64,000 bases of DNA from Gemmatimonas phototrophica (GTDB lineage: Bacteria > Gemmatimonadota > Gemmatimonadetes > Gemmatimonadales > Gemmatimonadaceae), in NCBI GenBank assembly GCA_945869195.1, contig CAMBNV010000003.1, positions 62,001 to 126,000 on the forward strand, written 5' to 3'. This document shows positions 9,377 through 17,582 of the stretch, one piece after another. The position numbers were made by a program, and so were the translations under genes. Positions within the stretch are counted from its first letter, which is position 1. Every line of letters begins with the position of its first letter. The notes under the pieces were generated by a model. That model had not been told where the DNA came from. It saw only the letters and a program-made list of their open reading frames with translations, and made no database searches.

Positions 9377-9894
9377 GGCGCGCGCCGTGGGCGGAGGGCA
9401 CCTGCGCGTGCCGTCAGGGCGTGCGTGAGTGCGTGACGCATCGCGCAGGTCAGCGCAGCCGCCACGCCGTCGGCCGCGTCGGCGGGCTGTGGGGCGTGCT
9501 TGAGTCGCAGCAGCTTGGTGATCATGAACTGCACCTGGGTCTTGGTGGCATTGCCCACGCCGGTGATCGCCTTCTTTATCTCGGCCGGCGGGTATTCGTG
9601 AATCTCGACGCCGGCCTCGGCGCCCGCCAGCAGGATCACGCCGCGCGCATGGCCGAGGACAATCGTCGTGCGGACGTTGCGGGCGTAGAAAATGTCCTCC
9701 ACCGCCATCGCCTCGGGACGGTGTCGCGCCAGCAACTCGCGCACGCCGTCACTGATGTCCTTCAACCTCGCTGGCAACGGGCGATCGGCCTTGGTGCGGA
9801 TCACACCGCACTCGACGAGGATTGGCTGGGGACCCGTACGCACCACGCCGTAGCCGGTCACGGCGGTGCCCGGATCGATACCGAGGATTAGCAC
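9373..9894 (-). CDS. ruvC: Holliday junction resolvase RuvC
   Basis: RNase H-fold endonuclease that cleaves Holliday junctions. Starts with GTG. The acidic active-site residues are present: Asp in LGIDPGTAVTGYG, Glu in AVEDIFYARN, and the C-terminal Asp pair in ADAADGVAAALTCA. The 173-aa length is standard. It lies 46 bp below yebC, a frequent neighbour of ruvCAB in bacteria. Confidence 0.96.
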   Translation of the reverse strand: MLILGIDPGTAVTGYGVVRTGPQPILVECGVIRTKADRPLPARLKDISDGVRELLARHRPEAMAVEDIFYARNVRTTIVLGHARGVILLAGAEAGVEIHEYPPAEIKKAITGVGNATKTQVQFMITKLLRLKHAPQPADAADGVAAALTCAMRHALTHALTARAGALRPRRAP

Positions 9895-9940
9895 GATGCC
9901 GCATCGCCAAGGCCGCTGCGGGAGCGGGTCCGGGTGCCGG

Positions 9941-10684
9941 TCACCCCGCGGTAATCTCGGAGATGTCGATGTCGAAGTTCGCGTCGACCTTCTGCACGTC
10001 GTCGAGATCCTCGATCTGTTCGAGCAGTTTGATCAACGCATCGGCCGCACTGCCCTCGACTTTCACTGTGGTTTTGGGGATCCACGCGAGCTCTGCCTCG
10101 GTCGCAGCGAGCCCGGCCTTTTCCAGTCCCTGCTTCACGGCGTGCAGTTCCGACGGTGCCGTCGTGACCACGAACTGGTCGTCCTCGGCGACGAAGTCCT
10201 CGGCGCCGGCCTCGAGCACGGCCTCCATCACCGCGTCCTCGGTCCTGCCGTTCGCCGGGATGTAGATCTGCCCCTTGCGATCGAACATGAAGGAGACCGA
10301 GTTGCTCGCGCCAAGGTTGCCGCCGTACTTGGAGAGCTTGAAGCGGACCTCGGCGACCGTGCGTGTGGGGTTGTCGGTGAGCGCTTGGATCATGAGCGCG
10401 ACGCCGCCTGGTCCGTACGCCTCGTACAGGACCTCCGAGTAGTCGATGCCCTCGAGTTCGCCCGTGCCCTTCAGGACGGCGCGCTCGATGTTCTCCTTCG
10501 GGCACGACTGCGCCTTAGCGTTCTCGATTGCGGTGCGGAGTCGGGCGTTGCCGTCGGGGTCGCCGCCCCCGGCTTTTGCCGCGACCGTGACCTCCCGCAG
10601 CACCTTGGTGAACATGGCGCCGCGCTTCTTGTCCGTGGCGGCCTTGTAGTGCTTGATCTGCTTCCACTTGCTGTGGCCGGCCAT
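9941..10684 (-). CDS. yebC: YebC/PmpR-family DNA-binding regulator
   Basis: Three-domain protein of the TACO1/YebC family; members bind DNA or help ribosomes over difficult sequences such as polyproline. The ATG at 10684 gives the canonical start MAGHSKWKQIKHYKAATD and 247 aa; the frame extends to 10771 but without family similarity. GNARLRTAIENAKAQSCPKENIERA and the acidic C-terminal half are typical. It is the first gene of the ruv block. Confidence 0.94.
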   Translation of the reverse strand: MAGHSKWKQIKHYKAATDKKRGAMFTKVLREVTVAAKAGGGDPDGNARLRTAIENAKAQSCPKENIERAVLKGTGELEGIDYSEVLYEAYGPGGVALMIQALTDNPTRTVAEVRFKLSKYGGNLGASNSVSFMFDRKGQIYIPANGRTEDAVMEAVLEAGAEDFVAEDDQFVVTTAPSELHAVKQGLEKAGLAATEAELAWIPKTTVKVEGSAADALIKLLEQIEDLDDVQKVDANFDIDISEITAG

Positions 10685-10811
10685 GGGAATGCAGCTCTGA
10701 GGTGGGAGGTAGGAGGGGGGGGAGGCGCGCGGCCCGTGCACTCCCGCCGCGGTGAAAGGTACCGCCCTCACCGGTCGCTGTGGAGGCAGTCGAGGGGCTA
10801 CCGGCTATCCA
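10685..10811. other. Gap upstream of yebC
   Basis: 127 bp with no gene. It contains a G-run (about 10714-10723) on the plus strand. It may hold the promoter of the yebC-lgt gene string, since the upstream gene of unrelated function ends at 10812, but no clear -35/-10 pair stands out. Confidence 0.35.
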
Positions 10812-11909
10812 TCATCTCCACCGTACCGTCAGACTGCCGCGCATCCCGGTGACGTCCGTCGCTCCACCGTTCAGGGTGTCATACAGCTTGCCGAGACTGA
10901 CGCCGATCGACGGGAAGAGGACAAAGCTGCGCGTGCTGAACCGAAGGCGGACGCCAGAGTTGAGCATGTTCCCCGCCTTGACGCCCGCGATCTGCCAGAG
11001 ACGGAGTTCGAGATTCGGCTGGATGAGGAGGTCGCGCACGGTGACGCTCAGGCCGGCGTTGACGTTTGCTACGTTTTCCGTCGGTGCGGGACCGCCGAGT
11101 TGCTGGCCCGCCATGCGGTAGAGGTTCCATCCGGAGAGGAAGACGCTGGCGTCGCGCACGGGGAAGCTCCAGCCTCCCGACGCCACCACGCGGTCGCCGG
11201 TGCTGTACGACGTGGCGCCGGCGAGATCGTGGCCGAAGGCGGAGAACGAGAGGCCCAACTGCACCTGACCGTCGCCGGCTGGACGATCGATGCCAACGTT
11301 GAGGCGGTACTCATCAGCGGGCGTGAACCGCAACTCCTCCGCGGCAACGCTGAACGCGGCGAACTCGGTCGATTTCCGCATGCTCGCGCCGGCGCCAAGG
11401 TTCCAGTCACCGATCGTGCGCGCAAAGGCGACGCCGCCGGTGCCGCCGAAGCCGTTGCCCATCGAGGAGATTGTGTAGTTCAAGAAGTCGTTGCCGATCT
11501 GTCCAGCCGCCTCCGCCTGCCCTTCAGGAATCGTGTACTGCCCCGTGGGAAGGTTGACGCCGGCGGTCAATACGATGTTCTGCTTGACGAATGCGAGGTT
11601 GCCACGAATCTGCGTGTCAGTGAGTCCCTGGATGCTACTCGTCGCGCTACCGCCGGCGATCACATCGGAGATCGCGTAGGAGGTCGTGATGTCCATCGTA
11701 AAGCTCTCGGTCACTGGCAGCGCGAAGACGATCGGGATCGCGGTCTGCGCCACCGACTTCTTGGTCGCGCCACTGCCAATCGTGTAGGTGGTCAGGTGGG
11801 GCGCGACGATCACGGCGAAGTCGCGAAGCCCCTGCGCCGCGGTGAGCGAGGGCAGGGTGACGGCCAGCAGCGAGGTGCCAGCGAGGGTGCGTAGCAGGGA
11901 TCGGTTCAT
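10812..11909 (-). CDS. Exported outer-membrane barrel-like protein of unknown function
   Basis: 365 aa with a clear signal peptide (MNRSLLRTLAGTSLLAVTLP, cleavage near AAQG). The mature part is almost wholly alternating amphipathic strand with frequent aromatic girdle residues and Gly turns, as in small transport or channel barrels of the outer membrane. It lacks the usual C-terminal Phe, ending in VRWR. It follows the TPR/CsgG-like gene by 14 bp in the same direction, so the two are probably co-expressed. I cannot assign a substrate; beta-barrel is a reading of the strand pattern, not of a known family motif. Confidence 0.7.
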   Translation of the reverse strand: MNRSLLRTLAGTSLLAVTLPSLTAAQGLRDFAVIVAPHLTTYTIGSGATKKSVAQTAIPIVFALPVTESFTMDITTSYAISDVIAGGSATSSIQGLTDTQIRGNLAFVKQNIVLTAGVNLPTGQYTIPEGQAEAAGQIGNDFLNYTISSMGNGFGGTGGVAFARTIGDWNLGAGASMRKSTEFAAFSVAAEELRFTPADEYRLNVGIDRPAGDGQVQLGLSFSAFGHDLAGATSYSTGDRVVASGGWSFPVRDASVFLSGWNLYRMAGQQLGGPAPTENVANVNAGLSVTVRDLLIQPNLELRLWQIAGVKAGNMLNSGVRLRFSTRSFVLFPSIGVSLGKLYDTLNGGATDVTGMRGSLTVRWR

Positions 11910-11923
11910 GAATCGGTTCTCGC

Positions 11924-13300
11924 TCAGGGGCGGCGAATGATGATGACCACTTGCCCCGTCTGGAGGGGCTGATCGGTGCCGGTCGTCGCGCTTGTTGCGT
12001 CGCGTTGCGGTAGGGGCGCGGCGGCGGGCGCGGCAGCGGGCGACGCCGTCGTCACGACCGCCGCGACGGCGGCCACCGCCGGCGGGTTCACCGACTGCGT
12101 GACGTTGTTGACCGTGGCCTGGAGCGCACTGACCGGGCTCACGATGACCCCTGTTGCCGCGACCGCGGCGATCTGTCCCTCCGTGCCAGCGCCGAGGCTC
12201 GATTCGATCGCCGTCGTGGAGACCTCCGCGCCCGGTGTCCCCGACGTTGCCGCCGCCGCGGCCGCCTGAAATCGCGCGGTCGCCGCGCCGAAGCCCGGGT
12301 CGAGCGCGCGCGCACTCTCGAAGAACCGCGAGGCGTCCTCGAAGCGACCGTCGTCCGACGCCTGCAGTCCACGGCTGTACGCGAGAAACGCCTGTAGGTT
12401 GTTCGTCGGTCGGCGCTCCACGAGCTGGCGCTCGGCAGGCGTTAGTGTGACGCCAAGTCGGTCGAACAGCTGGAATACCAGACGTTTCTCCATGTCGAAG
12501 AGCTGGTCAAGCGCGCTGGTGACCTGTGCCGGTTCGCCAATCACGCCGGTTCCGACCGTGACGATCGACGCATCGAGCGCGAGCTGATTGGCCCCGACCT
12601 GCTGAATAATCCCGTTCACGAGCGAGCCCGCCTGCATCAGCTTGCCGGCGCGCACCGCGGTGGCGGCGTCGACGCGCTCGGACTCCGAGAGTCGAAGCTC
12701 ATCCGTGAGCGCCTGCATGCGATCCCGCTCGACCACGATCAGCCGCGCCGAACGACTCAGGTCGGTGATTAGGAGTTCTGCCATACCGCGCTCAAGTGGC
12801 TTGAGCGTGCTGTCGGTGCCATTGAACCGGAGCGGCGGGACCGCAACGGTGAGCACCGACCCCGGCGTCGCCGTAATCGTCGCCTCGTTCGCGACCGCCG
12901 CCTTGGCGGAGGCAATCGCTTCATTTCGCGAGAGCGACACGAGGCGCGTCCGGATCTCGAGCTTAACCCGGCGCGTGGCGCCCACGGTCAGGTAACTCTC
13001 ATAGGCCCGGCGTGCGCTCGTGAGGTCCCCCAACCGCTCGGCGGCGAGCCCCAAGTACAGCGTGCTCACGCCGTCTTTCGGGTCGAGCTGGCGGGCCTGC
13101 TCGAGCACCGCGCGCGCATCGGCGAAGCGCTGCGCCTTGTAGTAGGCGACCCCGAGTCCACGGAGCGCTGCGACGTTCTGCGGTGTTTTTGATCGGGCGG
13201 CTTCGAGCAGGGTGATCGGGTCCCCGCCGCGCTGTGCGGTCGCGGGCGTGACCGCGACGGACACGAGTACGATGGCCAGGAATAGTCGGGAGTGTCGCAT
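11924..13300 (-). CDS. Exported TPR protein with CsgG-like domain
   Basis: 458 aa from the ATG at 13300, which gives a signal peptide (MRHSRLFLAIVLVSVAVTP, cleaved after ATAQ). Residues about 30-130 form TPR helices (GVAYYKAQRFADARAVLEQA, LYLGLAAERLGDLTSARRAY). The middle (about 155-290) resembles CsgG/FlgT-type domains: VLTVAVPPLRFNG, ERGMAELLITDLSRSARLIVVERDRMQAL. A further TPR-like stretch and an Ala/Pro-rich tail follow. CsgG-like proteins take part in outer-membrane secretion or lipoprotein assembly; a role together with the downstream barrel is an inference. Confidence 0.75.
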   Translation of the reverse strand: MRHSRLFLAIVLVSVAVTPATAQRGGDPITLLEAARSKTPQNVAALRGLGVAYYKAQRFADARAVLEQARQLDPKDGVSTLYLGLAAERLGDLTSARRAYESYLTVGATRRVKLEIRTRLVSLSRNEAIASAKAAVANEATITATPGSVLTVAVPPLRFNGTDSTLKPLERGMAELLITDLSRSARLIVVERDRMQALTDELRLSESERVDAATAVRAGKLMQAGSLVNGIIQQVGANQLALDASIVTVGTGVIGEPAQVTSALDQLFDMEKRLVFQLFDRLGVTLTPAERQLVERRPTNNLQAFLAYSRGLQASDDGRFEDASRFFESARALDPGFGAATARFQAAAAAATSGTPGAEVSTTAIESSLGAGTEGQIAAVAATGVIVSPVSALQATVNNVTQSVNPPAVAAVAAVVTTASPAAAPAAAPLPQRDATSATTGTDQPLQTGQVVIIIRRP

Positions 13301-13308
13301 TGCTTCTC

Positions 13309-14187
13309 CTATCGATCGGGGTCCAGCAGGTCTTCGAATCGTAGCCATTGCTTGTAGAAATATAGGTCCACGTACCCAGTGGTCCCGTTTCTGTTTTTGC
13401 GCACGTGGAGCTCGGTCGCCCCCTCCACTCCCGCGTCCGAGGCGTACATCTCCTCGCGGTAGAGCGCGAGCACCACGTCGGCTGCTTCTTTTACGGCTCC
13501 CATCGCCCCGAAATCATCAAGCGTTGGGCGGGCGTCCGTGCGCGGTGCGAGCCGCGGCAGCTGCGCCGTCAAGATCAGGCACACTCCCTTCGTGACCGCA
13601 TACGCCTTGAGCTGGTACACCTGGGCGGCCAGCGCCTCCTCCCGCGGCTCCCCAGGTATACGGACTCCCAGCGTCTGGGGCAGCGCCTGGAGCGAATCCA
13701 CGATCACGACAGTCGGAGGTGGGTCGCCGCTGCTCAGTTCTAACTCGCCTCTGTCCGAAAACAACAGCGGATTGAACCGGACCTTCCCCTGACGCAGCCG
13801 CACTGCGGCCGCCCCGACTGATGCGCGCTGTTTGTCATCGAGCCTCCCCTGGCGAACGTCATCGACCGTTACGCGTCCCTCAATCGCGAGGGCGCGCTCC
13901 ATGACTCGTGTCGCTGTCATCTCTCCCGAGAGGAACTCGACCTGTTGGCCCGCCTCCGCTATCCGCAGCGCCATCGCCAGCGCGAGTGCGGACTTGCCGC
14001 TCCCCACCTCACCGCCGAGCACCACCAGATCCTCTCTGCGCAACCCGCCTCCGAGCCAGCGATCGATGCTCGGGAAGCCGGTACAGACCGTGTCGTCGGA
14101 CATTGTGCCGTCCGCCACGCGATCGACCAGGTGCACAATGGGTGAAATCGGTAAGACGTCGGTCGGGCGCAGCGGTATTTGTTCCAT
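13309..14187 (-). CDS. Stand-alone DnaB C-terminal-domain-like ATPase
   Basis: 292 aa resembling only the RecA-fold motor domain of replicative DnaB helicase. Visible are Walker A GEVGSGKSALAL (about 59-70), FLSGEM, a Walker B strand TVVIVDSLQAL, a REEALAAQVYQLKAYA helix, LTAQLPR and a C-terminal HVRKNRNGTTG block, which matches the KxRxGxxG arginine-finger region of DnaB. The N-terminal primase-interacting domain is absent. It lies 8 bp upstream of the TPR gene. It could be a helicase loader-type or RadA/KaiC-like accessory ATPase rather than the replicative helicase. Confidence 0.75.
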   Translation of the reverse strand: MEQIPLRPTDVLPISPIVHLVDRVADGTMSDDTVCTGFPSIDRWLGGGLRREDLVVLGGEVGSGKSALALAMALRIAEAGQQVEFLSGEMTATRVMERALAIEGRVTVDDVRQGRLDDKQRASVGAAAVRLRQGKVRFNPLLFSDRGELELSSGDPPPTVVIVDSLQALPQTLGVRIPGEPREEALAAQVYQLKAYAVTKGVCLILTAQLPRLAPRTDARPTLDDFGAMGAVKEAADVVLALYREEMYASDAGVEGATELHVRKNRNGTTGYVDLYFYKQWLRFEDLLDPDR

Positions 14188-14225
14188 GGACTCTATAGGG
14201 TGCAGAGGGCGGTGCCTCGCGGAAA

Positions 14226-14663
14226 TTACCCTATGGCGCGTTCACCGACTCGGGCAAGTTCAACGGCGTCGGCCCGCAATCCAGAGGAGATCCGGTCCAA
14301 CTCCGAACGTGCCACCCTATCCAGCTGTCCTGCAGTGATTTCAATCACAGTTTCCACAGCTTCGGCAGCGGTGATTAGGTCGCCCGAGGCAGTGGTCGCG
14401 AAGGCGCGGAGGAAGGCCGTCCTGGCTTTGGCCGGCACCGTGAGTGCCACCAGCCAAGCCCTGGCCGCGTCGGCGCGCGACTGGCGCACGGGCGCGGAGA
14501 GCGGCACCGGGAGCCGAAGTCCACTCGCAAGTCGGGCGACCATGACGGCCCCCAGTAGCGTCTCGCGCGCCCCGCCAAGTCCAGCGCGGCCCGCCGCCGC
14601 GAGCAGCGCCGGGGAGGAGAAGGTCGCCCGGAGGGGCGCATAAGCGGGGATGGGTTGGGGCAC
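14226..14663 (-). CDS. Hypothetical Ala-rich helical protein
   Basis: 145 aa, GTG start, no signal peptide and no motif I recognise. It is rich in Ala, Arg and Leu and predicted mostly helical (AFLRAFATTASGDLITAAEAV, ITAGQLDRVARSELDRISSG). It lies 38 bp upstream of the DnaB-C-like ATPase in the same direction, so a functional link is possible. Codon choice is similar to neighbouring genes. Confidence 0.55.
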   Translation of the reverse strand: MPQPIPAYAPLRATFSSPALLAAAGRAGLGGARETLLGAVMVARLASGLRLPVPLSAPVRQSRADAARAWLVALTVPAKARTAFLRAFATTASGDLITAAEAVETVIEITAGQLDRVARSELDRISSGLRADAVELARVGERAIG

Positions 14664-14788
14664 AGCCCCAAAGTGCCGTACGGGAGGCTCGGTCCGAAAG
14701 GGGGCCCCGATGGAACGGTTGCGGTGCTCGGGCTATCTTCCCCCTCCATGACCATCACGGCCCTCCCGCGCACCCGATCCGGCCGCTG
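14664..14788. other. Divergent intergenic region before msbA
   Basis: 125 bp between the minus-strand hypothetical gene and plus-strand msbA. Both genes must be expressed from here, but I see no convincing -35/-10 pair or operator. Confidence 0.35.
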
Positions 14789-16621
14789 ATGCGCGTTTAT
14801 CGCCGCCTCCTCGCCTTTCTCCGGCCCCACGTCTGGCGCCTCGGCGGGAATGTTTTCTTCAATGTGATCGCGGCCGCGCTCGATGGCGTCGCGTTCACGC
14901 TGCTGATCCCGTTCCTCAACACGCTCTTCAGTCTCGAGACGAAGGTCGCGGGCGGGATGGGATGGCTCACGCGACTGCAGTCCTGGCTTATCGGTCCGTT
15001 TCTCGACGCCGGCGATCCGATGGGGTCGCTCCGGGCGGTGATCCTGGTGATCCTGGCGATGGTCACCCTCAAGAACCTCTCCCTCTGGGCCGGCGGGCTG
15101 TTCGGTGCTTCGCTCCAGGAGAACATCACGCGTGATCTTCGCGCGGCGGTCTTCTCACACATGCAGCGTCTTCCGTTGACCTGGTTCAGCCGCACGAAGA
15201 CGGGCCAGATCATTTCGCGCGTCCTCGCTGACACCGAGCAGACTAAGATCATCCTGTCCGAGGTCGCGACGCGGACGGTGCAGAATGCGGCCACGCTCGG
15301 CGTCACCGTCGTCATCCTCTTCAGCATGTCGACGCGGCTGACGCTCGCCGCGCTGGTGATCGCGCCACTGGTGATGGCCGTCCTGCAGCCGCTGTTACGG
15401 AAGCTGCGCAAGGGACATCGCCGCCTGCGCAATGAATACGGCGAGATGACGAGCGTGCTGCAGGAGGTCGTCAGCGGCATCCGGCTCGTAAAGTCGTTCC
15501 GCGGCGAGGCCTACGAGGACGAACGCTTTATCGGTGCGTCGGCGCGCTACTCGCGCGGGATGACGCGAATGCAGCGGCTCTCGTTGTTGTCCAGCCCGCT
15601 CACCGAGGTGCTCGGCACGATCATCGCCATGGGCGTGCTCTGGATTGGTGCCCGCGAGGTCCTCGAGACGCGCACCATGGATGGCGGCATTCTGATCACC
15701 TTTATGGTTCTCGTGATGCGCCTCCTGCAGCCGATCAAACAGCTCTCGCAGGCGCCGACGACCGCGCAGCAGTCGCTCGCGGCCGCCGAACGGCTGTTCG
15801 ACGTGCTTGATCAGCCGGTTGAGACCCAACAGGATCGCGGCACACGGGAGGTGCTCGCCCTCGATCATGGCGTCGCCTTTGAGCAGGTGAGCTTTGCCTA
15901 TGGCGACGAACCGGTGCTTTCCGACGTGACCCTCACCGCGCGTCGCGGCGAGATCGTCGCCCTCGTGGGCGCGAGCGGGGCGGGGAAGAGCACGCTGGTC
16001 GATCTGATCCCACGCTTTATCGAGCCGACGTCCGGGCGCGTCCTCATCGACGGCGTCGACGCGCGCGAGATCCGCCTCTCGTCGCTGCGGGCGCTCACCG
16101 GGATCGTGAGTCAGGACACCGTCCTCTTCAACGACACCGTGCTCGCCAACATCGCGTACGGCACCGCGAATCGGTACTCGCGCGCGCAGGCCGAGGCGGC
16201 CGCGCGCGCCGCCAACGCGCACGAGTTCATCCTCGCGCTCCCGGAGGGCTACGACACCGTGCTCGGCGAACGCGGCACGAGGCTTTCAGGTGGGCAACGG
16301 CAACGTCTCGCGATCGCGCGCGCGCTGCTCTCCGATCCGCCGATCCTGATTCTCGACGAGGCCACGTCTGCGCTCGATACGGAGAGCGAACGGCTGGTGC
16401 AGGAAGCGATCGACCGTCTGCTCGCGGGACGCACCGTCTTCGTGATCGCGCACCGACTCTCGACGATCGTCCATGCGACGCAGATCCTCGTGCTCGAAAA
16501 GGGTCGCGTGGTCGAACGGGGGTCGCATGCCGAACTCCTCCCGCGAGGTGGTGCCTACGCCCGTCTGCACGCGATGCAACAGCGCACGGTCCCCCCCGCG
16601 CTTCCCGATGCCCCACGCTGA
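14789..16621 (+). CDS. msbA: ABC transporter, MsbA-type lipid A exporter
   Basis: 610-aa half transporter: six transmembrane helices in residues about 1-330, then a nucleotide-binding domain. Walker A GASGAGKSTL, signature LSGGQRQRLAIARALL, Walker B ILILDEATSALD and H-loop IAHRLST are all intact. MsbA flips lipid A-core across the inner membrane. The direct overlap (14 bp) with a lauroyl/myristoyl acyltransferase gene strongly supports the lipid A role over general multidrug export. Confidence 0.88.
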   Translation: MRVYRRLLAFLRPHVWRLGGNVFFNVIAAALDGVAFTLLIPFLNTLFSLETKVAGGMGWLTRLQSWLIGPFLDAGDPMGSLRAVILVILAMVTLKNLSLWAGGLFGASLQENITRDLRAAVFSHMQRLPLTWFSRTKTGQIISRVLADTEQTKIILSEVATRTVQNAATLGVTVVILFSMSTRLTLAALVIAPLVMAVLQPLLRKLRKGHRRLRNEYGEMTSVLQEVVSGIRLVKSFRGEAYEDERFIGASARYSRGMTRMQRLSLLSSPLTEVLGTIIAMGVLWIGAREVLETRTMDGGILITFMVLVMRLLQPIKQLSQAPTTAQQSLAAAERLFDVLDQPVETQQDRGTREVLALDHGVAFEQVSFAYGDEPVLSDVTLTARRGEIVALVGASGAGKSTLVDLIPRFIEPTSGRVLIDGVDAREIRLSSLRALTGIVSQDTVLFNDTVLANIAYGTANRYSRAQAEAAARAANAHEFILALPEGYDTVLGERGTRLSGGQRQRLAIARALLSDPPILILDEATSALDTESERLVQEAIDRLLAGRTVFVIAHRLSTIVHATQILVLEKGRVVERGSHAELLPRGGAYARLHAMQQRTVPPALPDAPR

Positions 16622-17546
16622 AGGCAGGCGCCCGACCTTCGTCCATCGGGTCGAGTACGGCCTGCTGCGCCTGATCGCCACGTCACTGCGTCCGTTCGGT
16701 TGGCGCACTGCCTCCGCAGTGGGTGCCGCATTGGGCGGGCTCGCTTGGTGGCCCCTGCGCATTCGCGCCGAGCGCGTGGAACGCACCATCCGCGCCTGTT
16801 TCCCAGACTTTAGCGACGCACGCGTACGCGACGTCGCGCGCGCGAGCTACCGCAGCCTCGGACGTACTTCGATCGAGAGCATCGTTCTCTCGCGCGCCAC
16901 CACCGACGACGTGCTCGAGGTGTTCGCCGACGCGCATGGTTTCGAGGTTCTCGCGCGCGCCTTCGCACAGGGCAGGGGCGTGATTCTCGTCGCCGGCCAT
17001 GTGGGCAACTGGGAACTCTCGGCGGCCTATATGACCGCCCGCGGCCTTCCCATCGACGCAATCGCGATGCACATGGTGAACCCGCTCTCTGACGCCTTCT
17101 TCAAGCGGACGCGCGAACGCTTCGGGACGCGCGTGATCTTCGACGATCAGGCGGTGCGCGCGATTCCGCGGGCGCTCCGCGACGGGCGCGGGGTTGGGTT
17201 CCTCTCCGATCAGAGCGCGAAAGGGCTCGCGAGTACCTTCGTGCCGTTCTTCGGTCGGCCAGCGCGCACGCCGCGCGGTGCCGCCGTCTTCGCGCTGCGC
17301 GGCGATCTCCCGATGGTGTTCGTCGCCGCCCTTCGGCGCCCCGACGGACGGTATACGGCCCACTTCGAGGAGGTCCCACTCGTGCGGACCGGCGACCGCG
17401 AAGCCGACGTGGATGCGACTGTGCTTCGCTACACGCAGGTGCTGGAACGCTTGGTGCGTCAGCATCCGGAGCAGTACTTCTGGCAGCATCGACGGTGGAA
17501 AGGCCAACCGTTCGATACGCCGAGCGAACTGCTTATGCCACGGTAA
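16608..17546 (+). CDS. Lipid A biosynthesis acyltransferase (LpxL/HtrB family)
   Basis: 312 aa from the ATG at 16608, inside the end of msbA. Adds a secondary acyl chain to lipid A at the inner face of the inner membrane. An N-terminal hydrophobic segment precedes GHVGNWELS, the HxxxxE catalytic motif (about residues 121-129), and SDQSAKGLASTFVPFFGRPA, the family's second conserved block. The frame is open further upstream, but that part shadows msbA. LpxL versus LpxM specificity cannot be told. Confidence 0.9.
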   Translation: MPHAEGRRPTFVHRVEYGLLRLIATSLRPFGWRTASAVGAALGGLAWWPLRIRAERVERTIRACFPDFSDARVRDVARASYRSLGRTSIESIVLSRATTDDVLEVFADAHGFEVLARAFAQGRGVILVAGHVGNWELSAAYMTARGLPIDAIAMHMVNPLSDAFFKRTRERFGTRVIFDDQAVRAIPRALRDGRGVGFLSDQSAKGLASTFVPFFGRPARTPRGAAVFALRGDLPMVFVAALRRPDGRYTAHFEEVPLVRTGDREADVDATVLRYTQVLERLVRQHPEQYFWQHRRWKGQPFDTPSELLMPR

Positions 17547-17582
17547 CATGTCGTTGCCTCGGACTGTCCCGGCCGCCCGCCC

